Positions 45,893 through 57,339 of a DNA stretch of 64,000 nt are shown here, piece after piece. The stretch is from NCBI GenBank assembly GCA_022575985.1, contig JAKSXM010000267.1, positions 1-64,000 on the forward strand, written 5' to 3'. The notes under the pieces were generated by a model, which did no database searches, was not told the DNA's origin, and saw only the letters and a program-made list of their open reading frames with translations. Within the stretch, counting starts at the first letter, position 1. Each line of letters begins with the position of its first letter. Origin of the DNA: Anagrus nilaparvatae. Its lineage: Eukaryota > Arthropoda > Insecta > Hymenoptera > Mymaridae. A program made the translations under genes and the position numbers.

Positions 45893-46712
45893 TGATACAT
45901 ATGTTACCGTTAATGTATCTCCAACCGATAAAGTTAGCTTTAACTGGTTAAAGTTAACTTTAGCAAAGCGTTTTCGTTAAAGTCCACGAAGACGATTAAA
46001 ATGAATAAAAATATAACTTTAACGGCTTTTATTTCAGTTAAAGTTAACTTTAACCAATCTTTGTTAAAGTCCATGAAAGCGGTTTTTATGAGTGTTTAAG
46101 TTTGTATTATATATTATATACGACTCTCGCTATAAGGCACTCCCAAGGATTAGGTTAGGCTACTCTTTTAAAAATGCATTTCCTGATACCAGTAAACAAT
46201 CCTAGTAATAAGGCACCCCTAGGGTTAGGTTAGGGTATTTTTTTAAAAAGAAATTGTCAAAGTATGGTGCAGCATTTGCTTACAAACTTACGCAGGGTCC
46301 TTTATCCCACCTTGTCCTAATATTCTAGGGAATGCGTTACTGTGATAATGCCTTAAAAAAAAAATAGCCTAAATTAACCATAGGGGTGTGTTATAACTAG
46401 AATTGGTTACTGGTCCCAAGAAATGCATTTTTAAAAGAGTAGCCTAACCTAAGCCCTTGGGAGTGCCTTATAGCAAGAGTCGTATATAATATTTAATACA
46501 AATTTTTTTTAGTATGCAAACCCGCTTTCATGGTCTTTAACTGATAAGGATTGGTTAAAGTTAACTTTATCCTATATAAACCCGTTAATGTTGTATTTTT
46601 ATTTACTTTAATCGTCTTTGTGGAATTTAACGAAAACGCTTCGCTAAAGTTAACTTTAACCACTTAAAGCTAATTTTATCGGGAGAGCGGACTTTAACGG
46701 TAACATATACAT
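45893..46712. mobile_element. Foldback element with AAAGTTAACTTTA palindromes
   Basis: The arms run inward from ATGTTACCGTTAA (45901-45913) and its inverse (46694-46706). Each arm carries internal 13-14 bp palindromes AAAGTTAACTTTA (two per arm), ATTATATACGACTC and CTTATAGC/GCTATAAGGCACTCCCAAG. The centre repeats GGCACTCCCAAGG / GGCACCCCTAGGG and TTAGGTTAGG. No coding frame. Confidence 0.8.
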
Positions 46713-47066
46713 TTCAACTAAATTTAAAAAACATTTCTAATTTAAATTTAAAATAAACTGTTATTAACGTTTATTTTGAACCTTCTTTTTTATTATAGAG
46801 AATATTTAAATTATGTATGTATATTAGGGTGTTACTTATTTCTCAAATTGACCATACCAATAATACCAGCTCAAATATGATGCTTCAGTTAGTAAAAAAA
46901 TATCTAAAACAAACTAAAAATTATAACATAAGGGTATTTTTAAGTATTTAGACATATACAGAAGCCTTTTTTGATTGCATTGGCACTAAAATAAGAAAAA
47001 TATTCATTTTTAGAATAATTCAATGAATAAGACAGTCAAATTGGAATTATCATGGATATTTGCTTT
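46713..47066. other. AT-rich, nothing seen
   Basis: No repeat partner, inverted repeat or exon-like block recognised. Confidence 0.3.
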
Positions 47067-47070
47067 TTAA

Positions 47071-48437
47071 GGTTGATTAGCGCTTATTTTAAATACCATA
47101 GGCATCGATATAATTTTTATAGGGGCTTCATATTATAATAATATGCATTAAAAAAATTTTTAAGAAAATTGTCGTTTTCGTTAAGGAAAAATACAAAGCT
47201 CCAAGGCTAAATCTTTATACATTGCATATACGTTGTCGTGTTATCTTAAAAAACACATAACACAAAAATTGACGTTTTTGAGATTTTTACATATTTGAAA
47301 AGCTGTTGTTATGTAGAAAGAAAAATTGTAAATCGTATTTTTATAGGAGCTCAGTAAAAAATCAGGGGTTTGAGATTTTATACTCTGTCAATATCAAAAC
47401 CAAACGATGCACAGTGTAGTAAAAAAAAAAAAAATGGCCAAAAATCGGCTTCAACGCAATTTCTTATGAAAAAAAATTCTGCTGGATGAAAAATGACCGT
47501 TTTTGTGTACACTAAATGATAGGCTACCGAGATCAAAAAATTTTTTTTTTTTTTTTAATTTTCTTAGCTGCTAAATGATAAAAAAAAATCTATTTTTTAC
47601 CATAAAAAGGTATAATATTTATTGTTTTAAAATTTAAAAAAAAATTTGTTAGGTACAGCTTTGTATTAAAATACGTACATAAATGATAAATAAACCTAAA
47701 AAAAGTGTATTACTATAATTATACATGGTTGTATGCAGTATAAAGATGTGTTAGTCAACATTTGCAATTTAGTCAAAAAATTTAAAAAAAAATGAAAAAT
47801 ATGATTTTTCTACTTTTACTTATATTTTAAACTTAAATAAAGTTTTTTTTTAATGTTATTATATAATTTATATTTTTTATACTTTATTTAAGTTTAAAAT
47901 ATAAGTAAAAGTAGAAAAATCAAATTTTTTATTTTTTTTTTAATTTTTTGACTAAATTGCGACTAACACATCTTTATACTGCATACAACCATGTATAATT
48001 ATACTAATACACTTTTTTTAGGTTTTTTATGTACGTATTTTAATACAAAGCTGTACCTAACAAAATTTTTTTAAAATTTTAAAACTATAAATATTTTACC
48101 TTTTTATGGTAAAAATTGATTTTTTTTTTATCATTTAGCAGCAAAAAAATTTAAAAAAAATAAAATTTTTTTGATTTCGGTAGCCTGTCATTTAGTATAC
48201 ACAAAAACGGTCATTTTCCATCCAGTAGAATTTTTTTTCATAAGAAATTGCGTTGAAGCCGATTTTTGGCCACTTTTTTTTTTTTTACTACACTGTACGA
48301 TGGATTTAAAAAAATAGCACAACGTAAATTAATTGTTGAAGAATCTGGCATTTGATTTTTAAATATATTGTGGATTTCATATAAAATATATTTTAATTAC
48401 AAAAAATAAAAAACCGATGAAAATTTTAAGGCGACCA
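47071..48437. mobile_element. Second copy of the TTAA element, split by a foldback
   Basis: Starts GGTTGATTAGCGC after TTAA (47067-47070) and follows the inverse of 38514-38155: CATCGATATAATTTTTATAG, AAAAATCAGGGGTTTGAGAT, then after the insertion CGATGGATTT, AAATTAATTGTTGAAGAA. The match fades after AAGGCGACC at 48437, so its far end is lost or replaced. Confidence 0.7.
47410..48296. mobile_element. Foldback element, arms ~420 bp, with empty site known
   Basis: Ends ACAGTGTAGT and its inverse; nearly the whole element is two inverted arms meeting around 47840-47870. ACGATG flanks it on both sides (47404-47409, 48297-48302). The related locus at 38270-38300 reads (inverse) AAACGATGGATTT without interruption. 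So ACGATG, 6 bp (7 with one mismatch), is the target duplication. The arms encode no protein. Confidence 0.9.
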
Positions 48438-49344
48438 GAGCAACCAGAGTTGCTTAAATTTTATGGGAATCATGAAAATATTTTTACCCTAGCATATTTA
48501 ATTCATAAAAACGTTTGTCTCGACCTCGAAAACCCGTAGGTAATAGACATATTCTACTTTTCATGTTTTTTGTTCCGTAATATTGGAAAATCGGAAAATA
48601 TGCAAGTGTGAAAAAATAAAAGTTTTGATCAATGAACATTGAATGAACAAAACACGCTTTTTCTGAGAAGCTTAATAAAAAACTCGGATATACAATTTTT
48701 CTGTAGCTTCCGTAAAATACCCTAAGAATTTATCGATTTTCCGGCTCCCCGTGTAGGAATTTTTAAAAACTAATGGCAGGACTGGATTTCTGAGGAAATT
48801 TTACTATAGTACCTCTTTTTTCATAATTTTTAATCGTTCCCAGAAGGAATGACATATAAAAGAAGAATGAGCGGCTGAGGAAAGATGAAAACGTGTTTTT
48901 TTTCCTCAAAAATTCGCCCTGGGCTTAGTTTTCAATATTAAGGGCTAAAATTAGGATAGGTAATTGGCAAAAAAAACTTTTTAGCCGGTTTCAGCGACCC
49001 GACCTAGAAACTTTTGCTGTATTCACTAAGAATCATTCTTAAATAAACAATTAAAATGAAACAATTAAAAATTTTATTGTAAGTTAATATAATGATGTAG
49101 GTAGTATAAAAAATAAAAAATTGAATGGTAATGAAATGATGAAAACGATTTTATTTTTCATTTTTCTATAATACAAAAATATTATAGGCTATAATACAAA
49201 TTATAGGCTATGACACTTAAAATTCCAGTATCATAAAAAAGTAATGATTTTAAAAATTTTACTTTTCTATAATCTGTATTATAGCCTGTAATACAAACTA
49301 TTCTATAACACTGCGACATATATCCTCGCGTACACACGCATAGA
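48438..49344. other. AT-rich, unassigned
   Basis: Short repeated text ATTATAGGCTATAATACAAA at 49180-49215 and again (ATTATAGCCTGTAATACAAA) at 49280-49300. No gene found. Confidence 0.3.
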
Positions 49345-49405
49345 ATGAAGGAAAGACGTTTTAATGAGATGATACGTCACGAAAGAAAAAAGCTATTGTC
49401 ACCAG
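49345..49405 (+). CDS. Candidate 5' exon on the plus strand
   Basis: ATG at 49345 opens 20 codons (MKERRFNEMIRHERKKLLSP) and runs into a strong donor CCAG|GTAAGTATT at 49406. The block is basic and less AT-rich than its surroundings. An acceptor-like CGCATAG precedes the ATG, so it may also be an internal exon. No partner exon was found downstream. Unknown function. Confidence 0.35.
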
Positions 49406-49518
49406 GTAAGTATTCAGTTTTTAACGCTAAGTCTTAAATTTTAATTAGTAATTTTATTTAAAAATTAAATTTTTGTCCAAAATTAAAAAACTATTTTATT
49501 ATTAAATAATATTAAAAA

Positions 49519-49560
49519 AACGCTGCCAAATTATTGGCACTACAGTTCCTCAAGCAAATA
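49519..49560 (+). repeat. 5' terminus fragment of the GGTTCCTC family
   Basis: AACGCTGCCAAATTATTGGC then ACTACAGTTCCTCAAG matches the family's 5' end, including the TGCCAA/TTGGCA stem. The array and 3' core are not present downstream. Confidence 0.65.
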
Positions 49561-49792
49561 TTCATATGAGTTGAAAAATTTTACCATAATTTGCATAATA
49601 TCTGAAAAATAAAGTGACATCAAATGAATTATAATTAGAACTCGTGCAAAAAATTAGACATTACGGCATTTTAATTAGGCGTAACAAAACAAAAAAAAAA
49701 TGGAGTTTACATATCTAGGGCAAAAAAAAACCTATTTTCTGCCCTGCGGTGACGGCTTTTTTGCCCATTATATGTAAAACTATATTTTAGAA

Positions 49793-49905
49793 CACGGGAC
49801 AAAATATGGGGTTCGACTTTTGCATGCTGTCTGCACTCGCTCGCTACGCTCGCTTGTGCATACAACTGCATGCAAAGCCGAAACCAATATTTTATCCCTT
49901 GTTTA
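49793..49905. repeat. GC-richer hairpin
   Basis: Arms ACACGGGACAAAATATGG..TTTTGCATGC and the inverse (GCATGCAAAGC, CCAATATTTTATCCCTTGTT) around CACTCGCTCGCTACGCTCGC. Possibly the end structure of a Helitron-like or other element. Confidence 0.5.
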
Positions 49906-50534
49906 AAAAATAGCTATTTTTTATTTTTTGACGGAAATAATTTAAATAAAAAAATTGTGAGAAAAGGAGAAAAAATGAATTTCTTAAAAAATCTTAACTT
50001 CAAAACTTAAATCTCCAACTTCAAAAAAGTTATTAAATCTCAAGCCTGTTAGCTTGAATCAAGGAATTATTCTCTTCATGGGATCTAAGGGACGTCAACT
50101 TAATATCGACTTCTTAAAATTTAATGATTTTTGCATAAAGATAAATCCGAGCTTTTAAATTTATCTTCCATATTCAAGTTAGAATCCAAGCTTTCGTTGA
50201 CGTTATCACTCTATTCTGGACGCAAAACTAAGATACTACATTAATCAAAAGTTCCGTAATTTCAGGACTTTCTCACGCGATACCAATACCAAAAAAGTGA
50301 TACCAAAAGTTATAACAATATCACTCGTATAACTGGTATAACTGGTATCACTCTGAAAAAAATCAATATTTGGACTAAAAATGTGACCTAGTAGGTAATT
50401 GGGGCTGCTCTTTTCATTTTTGAAGTCCATTTTCACCTACGACCCCTAGAAAATATGATTTCATCCCCAAAATTTGGGTTAAATTTTAAACATTTTTTAG
50501 ACGTTATTTAACCAATTAACGCCTAAGCGGACAA
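49906..50534. other. AT-rich; short inverted repeats
   Basis: AGTGATACCA (50297) and TGGTATCACT (50343) make a small hairpin. From about 50380 one more copy of the CTCTTTTCATTTC repeat family occurs (GGTAATTGGGGCTGCTCTTT). Confidence 0.45.
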
Positions 50535-51798
50535 CCTTGGACACTTGCATTTTTCGGTAATAAAAACTGCATATTTTAGGCTAAAAACCTCACCTGGTAG
50601 GTAATTTAGGTCGCTCTTTTCATTTCCGGGGCCCGTTTTTTGATACAACCCCTGCGAAACGAGATATCAACCCCTAAAGTGGGGTAAATTTTGAAATAAT
50701 TTTTAAAGAAACTTAAGTTCTTCCCAAATGCTAAAAAGTTTTTATTTAGCATAAAAAATTATTACTAGGACTCCCAAGAAATAGTTAAAAGTCAAATAAC
50801 CATTGCAACCCTCCCTGGGGGTGTCTTTAGAAAGCAAAAGGGTGAGTTTTATAAAAAATGAAAGACTGAATAATTTGGGCCAAAAAACTCACCCAGTAAG
50901 TATTTTGGGTCGCTCTTTTCATATCTGGAGCTCATTTTTAGCTACAAACCCTACGAAATGAGTAAACTTTCAAGTAATTCTTAAGGAAACTTTAGTTGCT
51001 TTCAGATGCAAAAAAGTTTTTATTTAGCATAAAAAATTTTTACTATCAATCCCAAGAAAAGGTTAAAAGTCAAATACGTATTTATTAGCCATTGCAACCC
51101 TCCCTGGGGGTGTCTTTAGTAATTAAAGGAGTGAGTTTTATAAATAAATGAAAGATTAAATATTTTGGCCCAAAAGCTCACCTAGTAGGTAATTTGGGTC
51201 TCTATTTTCATTTCCAAAGCTCGTTTACACCCATGTAAAAATATATATCAACCCCTTTTATAACAAATTGAATAAAATATTTATAAAATTTTTAATAATC
51301 ATAAAAATTGTTAAAGTCAATAGTTTAAAAAATTTTTATATTATAAGATAATTTATTTACAGACAAAAAACATTTAAAAGCTAAAAATGAGTTCCAGAAA
51401 TAAAAAGACCGACCCCTAATACTTATTTGGTGAGTTTTTTAGCCCAAAATATTCAATCTTCCATTTTTTATAAAACTCACCCCTTTGCTTACTAAAGACA
51501 CCCCCAGTAAGGGTTGAAATGGCTAATGCATGTATATATGACTTTTAGCCTTTTCTCTGGAGTCCTGGTAATAATTTTTTTTTGCTAAATAAAACTTTTT
51601 TGCATTTGGGAAGAACTTAAGTTTCTTTAAGAATTATTTCAAAATTTACCCCACTTTAGGGGTTGATATCTCGTTTCGCAGGGGTTGTATCAAAAAACGG
51701 GCCCCGGAAATGAAAAGAGCGACCTAAATTACCTACCAGGTGAGGTTTTTAGCCTAAAATATGCAGTTTTTATTACCGAAAAATGCAAGTGTCCAAGG
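50535..51798. mobile_element. Foldback element, arms ~410 bp, with internal tandem copies
   Basis: Ends CCTTGGACACTTGCATTTTT and its inverse. The arms about 50535-50945 and 51382-51798 are inverted copies (GGGCCCGTTTTTTGATAC, AACGAGATATCAACCCCTAA, AACCCTCCCTGGGGGTGTCT). The centre (about 50880-51240) holds further direct copies of the GGTAATTTGGGTCGCTCTTT unit that also occurs at 4365-4535 and 6480-6655. No coding sequence. Confidence 0.85.
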
Positions 51799-52573
51799 TG
51801 AAATTGGGGTGGCTTATAAACAAATAGGAAAATATTTATGAAAATTTATAATATGATTCAAAATAACAAAATAAATTTAACCTATGTTTAATAAACCATA
51901 TTTTTTTGTGATTTTTAAAATATCACTTTTATTAAGATCGATGGAGATCTTAACAAAAGGGATCTTTAAAAATAAAAAGTATTTTATTAAAATAATAATT
52001 ATATTAAATGAAATAATGAAAATTCATTATCCATTAACGAAGATAAGTGTAAATTATTTTCTGTTTCTGTGTGCAGCAATAACATAACATACACGGTAGA
52101 GCTGCTTTGGTTGAATATTCAAAAAAAATAGTAAAATTGAACCGATCGGTTTATTAACCAATAGCTAAAATACAAAATAAAAATGATGTAATTATAATAC
52201 GGAGTAAAAAAATGATCTTTGTATCTATTAAAAGTGAATTAATTTTATAATATATTATATAACTAGTGATTTTTTATATATTATTACTTCCTTTGGCTCA
52301 GAAGCTGATGAATGACTACTTAAAAAGGTCACTTAATTTAATTTAAATCCATAATTATTAAACTCAAAATATACCTAAGTAAGATTCTTGGTGTATGATT
52401 AATAATTTTTTGAAAAATTAATTTTAAAAAGAGTAATTTAAAATTTTTGCTCCAGACAGCAGAGTACATGTTTTTTTATTTACAAAAAAAAAGGATAGAT
52501 TAAGAAAAAAAAAAGCATGATTACGATTGCATAGGTATACAGTTGTAAATTTAAGTAAAGATGTTATTTTGAA
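51799..52573. other. AT-rich, nothing seen
   Basis: The 67-codon frame at 51884-52087 is low-complexity and without support. Confidence 0.3.
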
Positions 52574-53303
52574 CAGGGACGTATTCAGGGAGCCAAGGGG
52601 GCCTTGCCCCCCCTCCCGAAATTTTTAATTTTTCTTTTTTTTTTCTTTTAAAAGTCTTTTTCTAAGTGCAATTTTAAATTTTTCGTTTTTATATTTTTAC
52701 TTTACTACTTAACGGTCTTTTTTAACACATTAAAGTAACCTTTGGTTCTCATAATCAAAAATTCCTATTTAAATAAAGATATTAAATTTTATATTAATGA
52801 GTATTTATTATATTTATTTCCTCTTCATTTGAAAAAAAAAAAAAAAAAAAAAAAAAATTTAATTTATTATTTTTGGAAAAGTCGTAAAAATTTGATTAAA
52901 CTTATCGAAACGAATAATAAAATCAAAACAGCTGTCAGCTTCACAAAATACTATTTCTTTATTTTCTTTCCGATCAATTAATAGTGCAAATTACATTCAG
53001 GGTACAGTCGCGTTATATAGCCATAAAAATACAAAAGAATAATAATTAAGAATTTAAAGTTTATGAGTTTATTTCTAAAAAAAAAAAAAAAAATTAGCAT
53101 ATGATAATCTAATGATAATTATTAACAAATTTATATAATCTCTGATTCAAGCTGATTAAAATGCATTTTTAATCGCGAAAATCCGATGAGAACTCGCGAA
53201 AATTGGGTAAAAATGTGCAATATTGCATTTTTTAATTTTCACCCCCCCCCCCCCTTGAGAAAATCCTGCCCTCCCCCGAAAAAAATTTCTAGATACGTGC
53301 CTG
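52574..53303. mobile_element. hAT-like non-autonomous TIR element
   Basis: Ends CAGGGACGTATTCAGGGAG and, inverted, CAGGCACGTATCTAG, with C/G-runs just inside (GGGGGCCTTGCCCCCC at 52599; a 14-C run near 53240). The flanks TTTTGAA and TTTTAAA are a probable degenerate target duplication. The interior has a long A-run (52830-52856) and one 79-codon AT-rich frame, not a transposase. Confidence 0.65.
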
Positions 53304-53692
53304 TTTTAAATATAATATAGTTTATACAGAAGTTTAAAATTATAAAAATTTAATAAAAATTATAATCTAAAATGAATTATTTAAAAAAATTTTTTTCAGT
53401 TAAATTTTTTTTTTAGTTATTTTTCTGCTCTAACTAAGATTCATTTTTTGGAATATGTCAGGAATTAAAAAAGATTTAAAGGAACCCCACCTGGCATACT
53501 GTAACGAGGCATTTTTGGTCGTTGCAAGTAAATATTAAATTATTATTTATTTAATATTTGCTAAAGCGCACACACGCATATTCTAACTACCAACAACCAA
53601 AATGCAAATATATATTATTTTTAGTTCAAATAATTTTAAATACAAGAAAGTGAAAGCAATACCGATTAATTAAAATTTTTAGCGTACTCAAA
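53304..53692. other. AT-rich, nothing seen
   Basis: No repeat partner or exon-like block recognised. Confidence 0.3.
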
Positions 53693-53875
53693 AAGATTTT
53701 TTTGTCCTCCCAGGCGTAAAACTCGTGTGTAAAGAATTTTCTGAACTCGTTCTACACCTAGGTGGGCAAAAAATAGTGTAAGCACCATGGGCGAAATACT
53801 TTCGACACGAGCGTGAACACATATCAGCTATAGCTCACGCTAGTGCCGAAGCTTTTACGCCCTTGATACTTAATA
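53693..53875 (-). repeat. Dispersed repeat (GTGCTTACA..TTTTTTGCC family), copy 2
   Basis: The inverse of 61625-61830: AAGTATCAAGGGCGTAAAAG, GGCACTAGCGTGAGC, GTGCTTACACTATTTTTTGC, GAGTTTTACGCC. Same outer text (AAGTATCAAGGGCG) in both, so the end is at about 53875. Confidence 0.75.
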
Positions 53876-53966
53876 TACTATTAAACGTAAATTTATGTTG
53901 GAGCAAATTCTCCAGTACTTAATATACTATTAAACGTTAATTTATGTTGGAGCAAATTCTCTAGTA
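53867..53966 (+). repeat. ~50-bp tandem duplication
   Basis: Two units of TACTTAATATACTATTAAAC, TTATGTTGGAGCAAATTCTC, differing by one or two bases. It lies immediately upstream of the LINE at 53967-57660. Confidence 0.85.
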
Positions 53967-54038
53967 CTTTTTTTCTAGGAAGAAAAGGGAGAGGTGTAAC
54001 AAAATACAAAATCCTAAAACGAACCAAAGAAACATTCT

Positions 54039-54362
54039 TTGTCTCGTCCCCTTATACAGTCACAGCCCTCCTCTTCCTCTCGTTCAAATCAACAGTACAA
54101 TTCTAATTTTATAAATAGATCCAAACACTCCCAAAACATTAACTCACCTAACAGATCCACCAGAAATAATAATAATAATACCAGTTTTTCCAATAAAAAT
54201 TATCCTTCTTTACCAAACTCCCAATCCAGTTCTCTCAACTACCACCCCCCCTTCCCCTTTGTATCTCCGAATTCTGGTCCCGTATATCCAAATGTAACTC
54301 AGAACTTTCCCAACTTTCCAACTTCCCAAACTCAATTTACTCTACGCCAATCTGTACTTTAA
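54039..54362 (+). pseudogene. LINE ORF1-like region, Ser/Asn/Pro-rich
   Basis: 107 codons (MSRPLIQSQPSSSSRSNQQ...) of low-complexity Ser/Asn/Pro/Gln sequence, followed after a stop by more of the same (to about 54480). No RRM or zinc knuckle is visible. Such disordered leaders are common before the endonuclease in CR1/Jockey-type elements. It may be the truncated end of a longer ORF1 or the N-terminal part of ORF2. Confidence 0.55.
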
Positions 54363-54608
54363 CACAACACAATTCCAAACCCGTCAACCGCCATTGCTCC
54401 ATCAACTTCCCCTCCTACACTCCCCTCCAACTTAGAAAATTTAAACTCATTACAAAACTTTAGCCAACGATCTCAGTCCTAGCAACTACCGATAAGAAAC
54501 AATAACTCTAAAAATTTTAAAATTCACAATAAAAAGGTTAATGCTTATTCTCCCAAACTCTTCAAAGCTTGCCATTTTAACACAAGTTCTCTATGTAAGC
54601 CCCAGCGT

Positions 54609-55229
54609 ATGGATTTTTTTCGCGCTAAATTTTCTTCCGGAGAATATAATGTAATAGCCATAACTGAAACATGGCTACATAGTGCTTTTTCAGATGCCAT
54701 GGCTCAAATACCGGGCTACACTTTAATTAGAAACGATAGGGAAGGTAGAAACTCAGGGGGAGTAGCGCTATATATTAAGAATAACATAAAATATCGTATT
54801 CTAGATAGAAGCTCTGACACGGGTCAAGAGAAATTGGCCGAGTATTTAATTTGCGAAATTAATTCTTCAAGCTCTTATCTGGTCGTTGCTGTTGTCTACA
54901 GACCTCCTGATTCCAGATTTTATCAAGGTATAGAATTTTTGGAAAACTTATCTAGCATCATAGTTAACTATAGCAACAAACTCACCTTAGGTGACTTCAA
55001 TGCAGACATGTCTTATTTATATCATAAATTCAACATAATGTACGATTTCATTTTTGAAAATAAGTTGTATCTTGTCCCGCATGGAGCCACCCATAAAGGT
55101 CCCCAACACAAGTCTGCTATTGACCTCTGCATCGTAGACGAAAATGATCGTATCATTTCCTTTGAAAAATTTCCCTTTATAAATAGTCATTTTCTAGTGT
55201 ACTTCACTCTTGACATCTTTGTACCCTAA
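54609..55229 (+). pseudogene. LINE AP-endonuclease domain
   Basis: 206 codons. It would nick target DNA to prime reverse transcription. The conserved Asn block (HFNTSSL, just before the annotated Met, near 54575), the Glu (ITETWL), the GDFNAD block and the SAIDL block are intact. The last block lacks the Asp of SDH (INSHFLV). The open frame extends upstream of the Met. It leaves frame at about 55215 and is continued by the RT frame. Fused in the active ancestor to the RT. Confidence 0.85.
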
Positions 55230-57339
55230 AACGCCATTCGCTCAAATTAAATTTAGAAATATTGATGGGATTTCTCAAGAGGAATTTACTCTTAGATTAC
55301 TAGCGTTTGATTGGTCTTTTGCTTTCAAAAGTTCTAATGTTGATTTTATTTGGGAAGAAACCGCTAAAAATATTACCTATGTTCTCGACTCGACAGCCCC
55401 CTATAAAGAATTTACACTAAACAATAAGTCCCTTCCCTGGCTCACGCCGGAATTAAAAATTGAACTGAAAAATCTCAATAGAACCTATCGCAAATACTAC
55501 AGAAGTCGAAGAGAAGAGTGCTATGACAGCTATAAAGAGCTAAAAGCCAAACTAAATCAAAAAATCTCTGATGAAAAAATAAAGTTTTATTCTGATAAAT
55601 TAAATACAAATTGTTCCTCTGAGACACATTGGAAAGAAATTAACCATTTAGGTCTCACCAAATCATCCATAAAAGAAAAACCCATCTTCACTCCTGATGA
55701 ATTTAATAATTATTTCCTTACCACTCAAAACGCTCTCACATCATCCCACCTTACTCGTAACCTAGCTAGCCCCACTAGGCCTAACAATTTTAAATTTAAA
55801 CGTATATTAATGGATGATTTAAACTGGGTATTCAAGCAGTTTTCTACTAAATCCGTAGGTCCAGATGGTATCTCTCTTAAGGTGCTGAAACTGTGCCTTC
55901 CTGCGCTTTCCAGGGTCTTTTTAGCACTGTTTAATAAATCTATAATATTAAATAAGTTCCCTGAAGCATAGAAACATGGAAAAATTCTCCCCACAGCGAA
56001 AGTCCCAAACCCCAGTCTACTAGGAGATTACAGACCCGTTTCACTGCTTTGTATCATATCCAAAATCTTCGAAAAAATTTTACACAAGCAAATCTCTGAA
56101 TATCTAAATCAGCAAAACTTGCTAGACAGTTTTCAATCGGGCTTTCAGAAAGCCCATAGTACTCAAGCTATTCTAACAAACCTCACTGATGACATTTGTC
56201 GTGGCTATCATTTCGATCTAATTACCATTTTAGTTATGATTGACTTGTCAAAAGCTTTTGAAAGAGTTTCCCATGAACTACTGTTGAAAAAACTCGGGAC
56301 TTCTGGTTTTTTGGATGATGCTATAGGATGGTTTGCTGAGTATCTCTCCGACAGAACTCAATCAGTGATATACGACGACAAAGTTTCGTCTATAAAAAGT
56401 ATTATAAGTGGAGTTCCTCAGGGCTCGGTGCTGGGTCCACTCCTCTTCCTCATTTACTTAAATGATTTAGGTACTAAAATAGTGTACTCAAAAAGGCTTC
56501 TTTTTGCAGATGCCCTGCAAATCTATATTCAAATTCCCTATAAAGACTTCGATCTCGGTACCTCCCTACTTCAAAATGACATCAAGGTAATCGAACTCTG
56601 GTCCTCTTCTTATAATTTTGTCATATACAAAGACAAAACGAAAATAATTCTCTTTGGAAAAAATGCAAATGACTTTTACAACCCCAACAATTTATTCTAC
56701 TTTGGTGGTGTAAATACCAAGTTCTCAACTTCGGTAAATAATCTTGGCCTTTACCTTGATTCTGATATGAAATGGAATACTCATATTAACAATGTAGTAA
56801 AAACGGTAAATTATTCCGTGTACAGATGAAGGTACTTCAAAAATCTAGTTACAAAAAACCTCCGGAAGCAATTAGCTTCGGCCCTAATTTTTCCCCTTCT
56901 AGATTACTTCATGTTTCCAGTAGGTAATCTCCCTGAATATCAATATGCTAGGCTTCAAAAGTTGCAAAACGCGGCAGTTCGATATGTTTGTAATATAAAA
57001 TACCCCTTAAGCACTTCTCCAGCCAGGATAACTTTAGGTTGGCTAAACGTCAAACTACGTGCTAAATATCTTTGTGCTTCACACATCTACAAAATTTTAC
57101 AATGTGGAAAACCGGAATATCTAAAATCCAAAATAAATATCTACAAGCCAGCCCGTGAATTGCGTCCAAAAAACAGACCTCACTTTAAAATAGATCTCAC
57201 TAAAAATCCCTTTTATAGTAATTCCTCCCTAATTTACATGACCTCCTTCTGAAACACAATTCCTGAAAATATTCGATTCTCGTCCACCATCAGCTCCTTC
57301 AAAGCTAATTTACACAAATATTTATTAGAAATTGATTAA
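55210..57339 (+). pseudogene. LINE reverse transcriptase, four-part broken frame
   Basis: Frame pieces 55210-55971, to 56829, to 57252 and to 57339 are separated only by single in-frame stops (TAG at 55969, TGA at 56827 and 57250). So the protein is co-linear and recently decayed. It would copy the LINE RNA at the nicked target. The catalytic Asp in MIDLSKAF is present, but the active-site doublet is FADA instead of [YF]ADD. Ala replaces the second Asp, which would abolish polymerisation even without the stops. The end (W)NTIPENIRF and LHKYLLEID is the normal C-terminus for the clade. Confidence 0.9.

Noticed and set aside
46200..46240. Telomere-type TTAGG repeats (GGGTTAGGTTAGGG)
   Set aside because: Only two or three units, embedded symmetrically in a foldback element with variant copies; not a telomeric tract.
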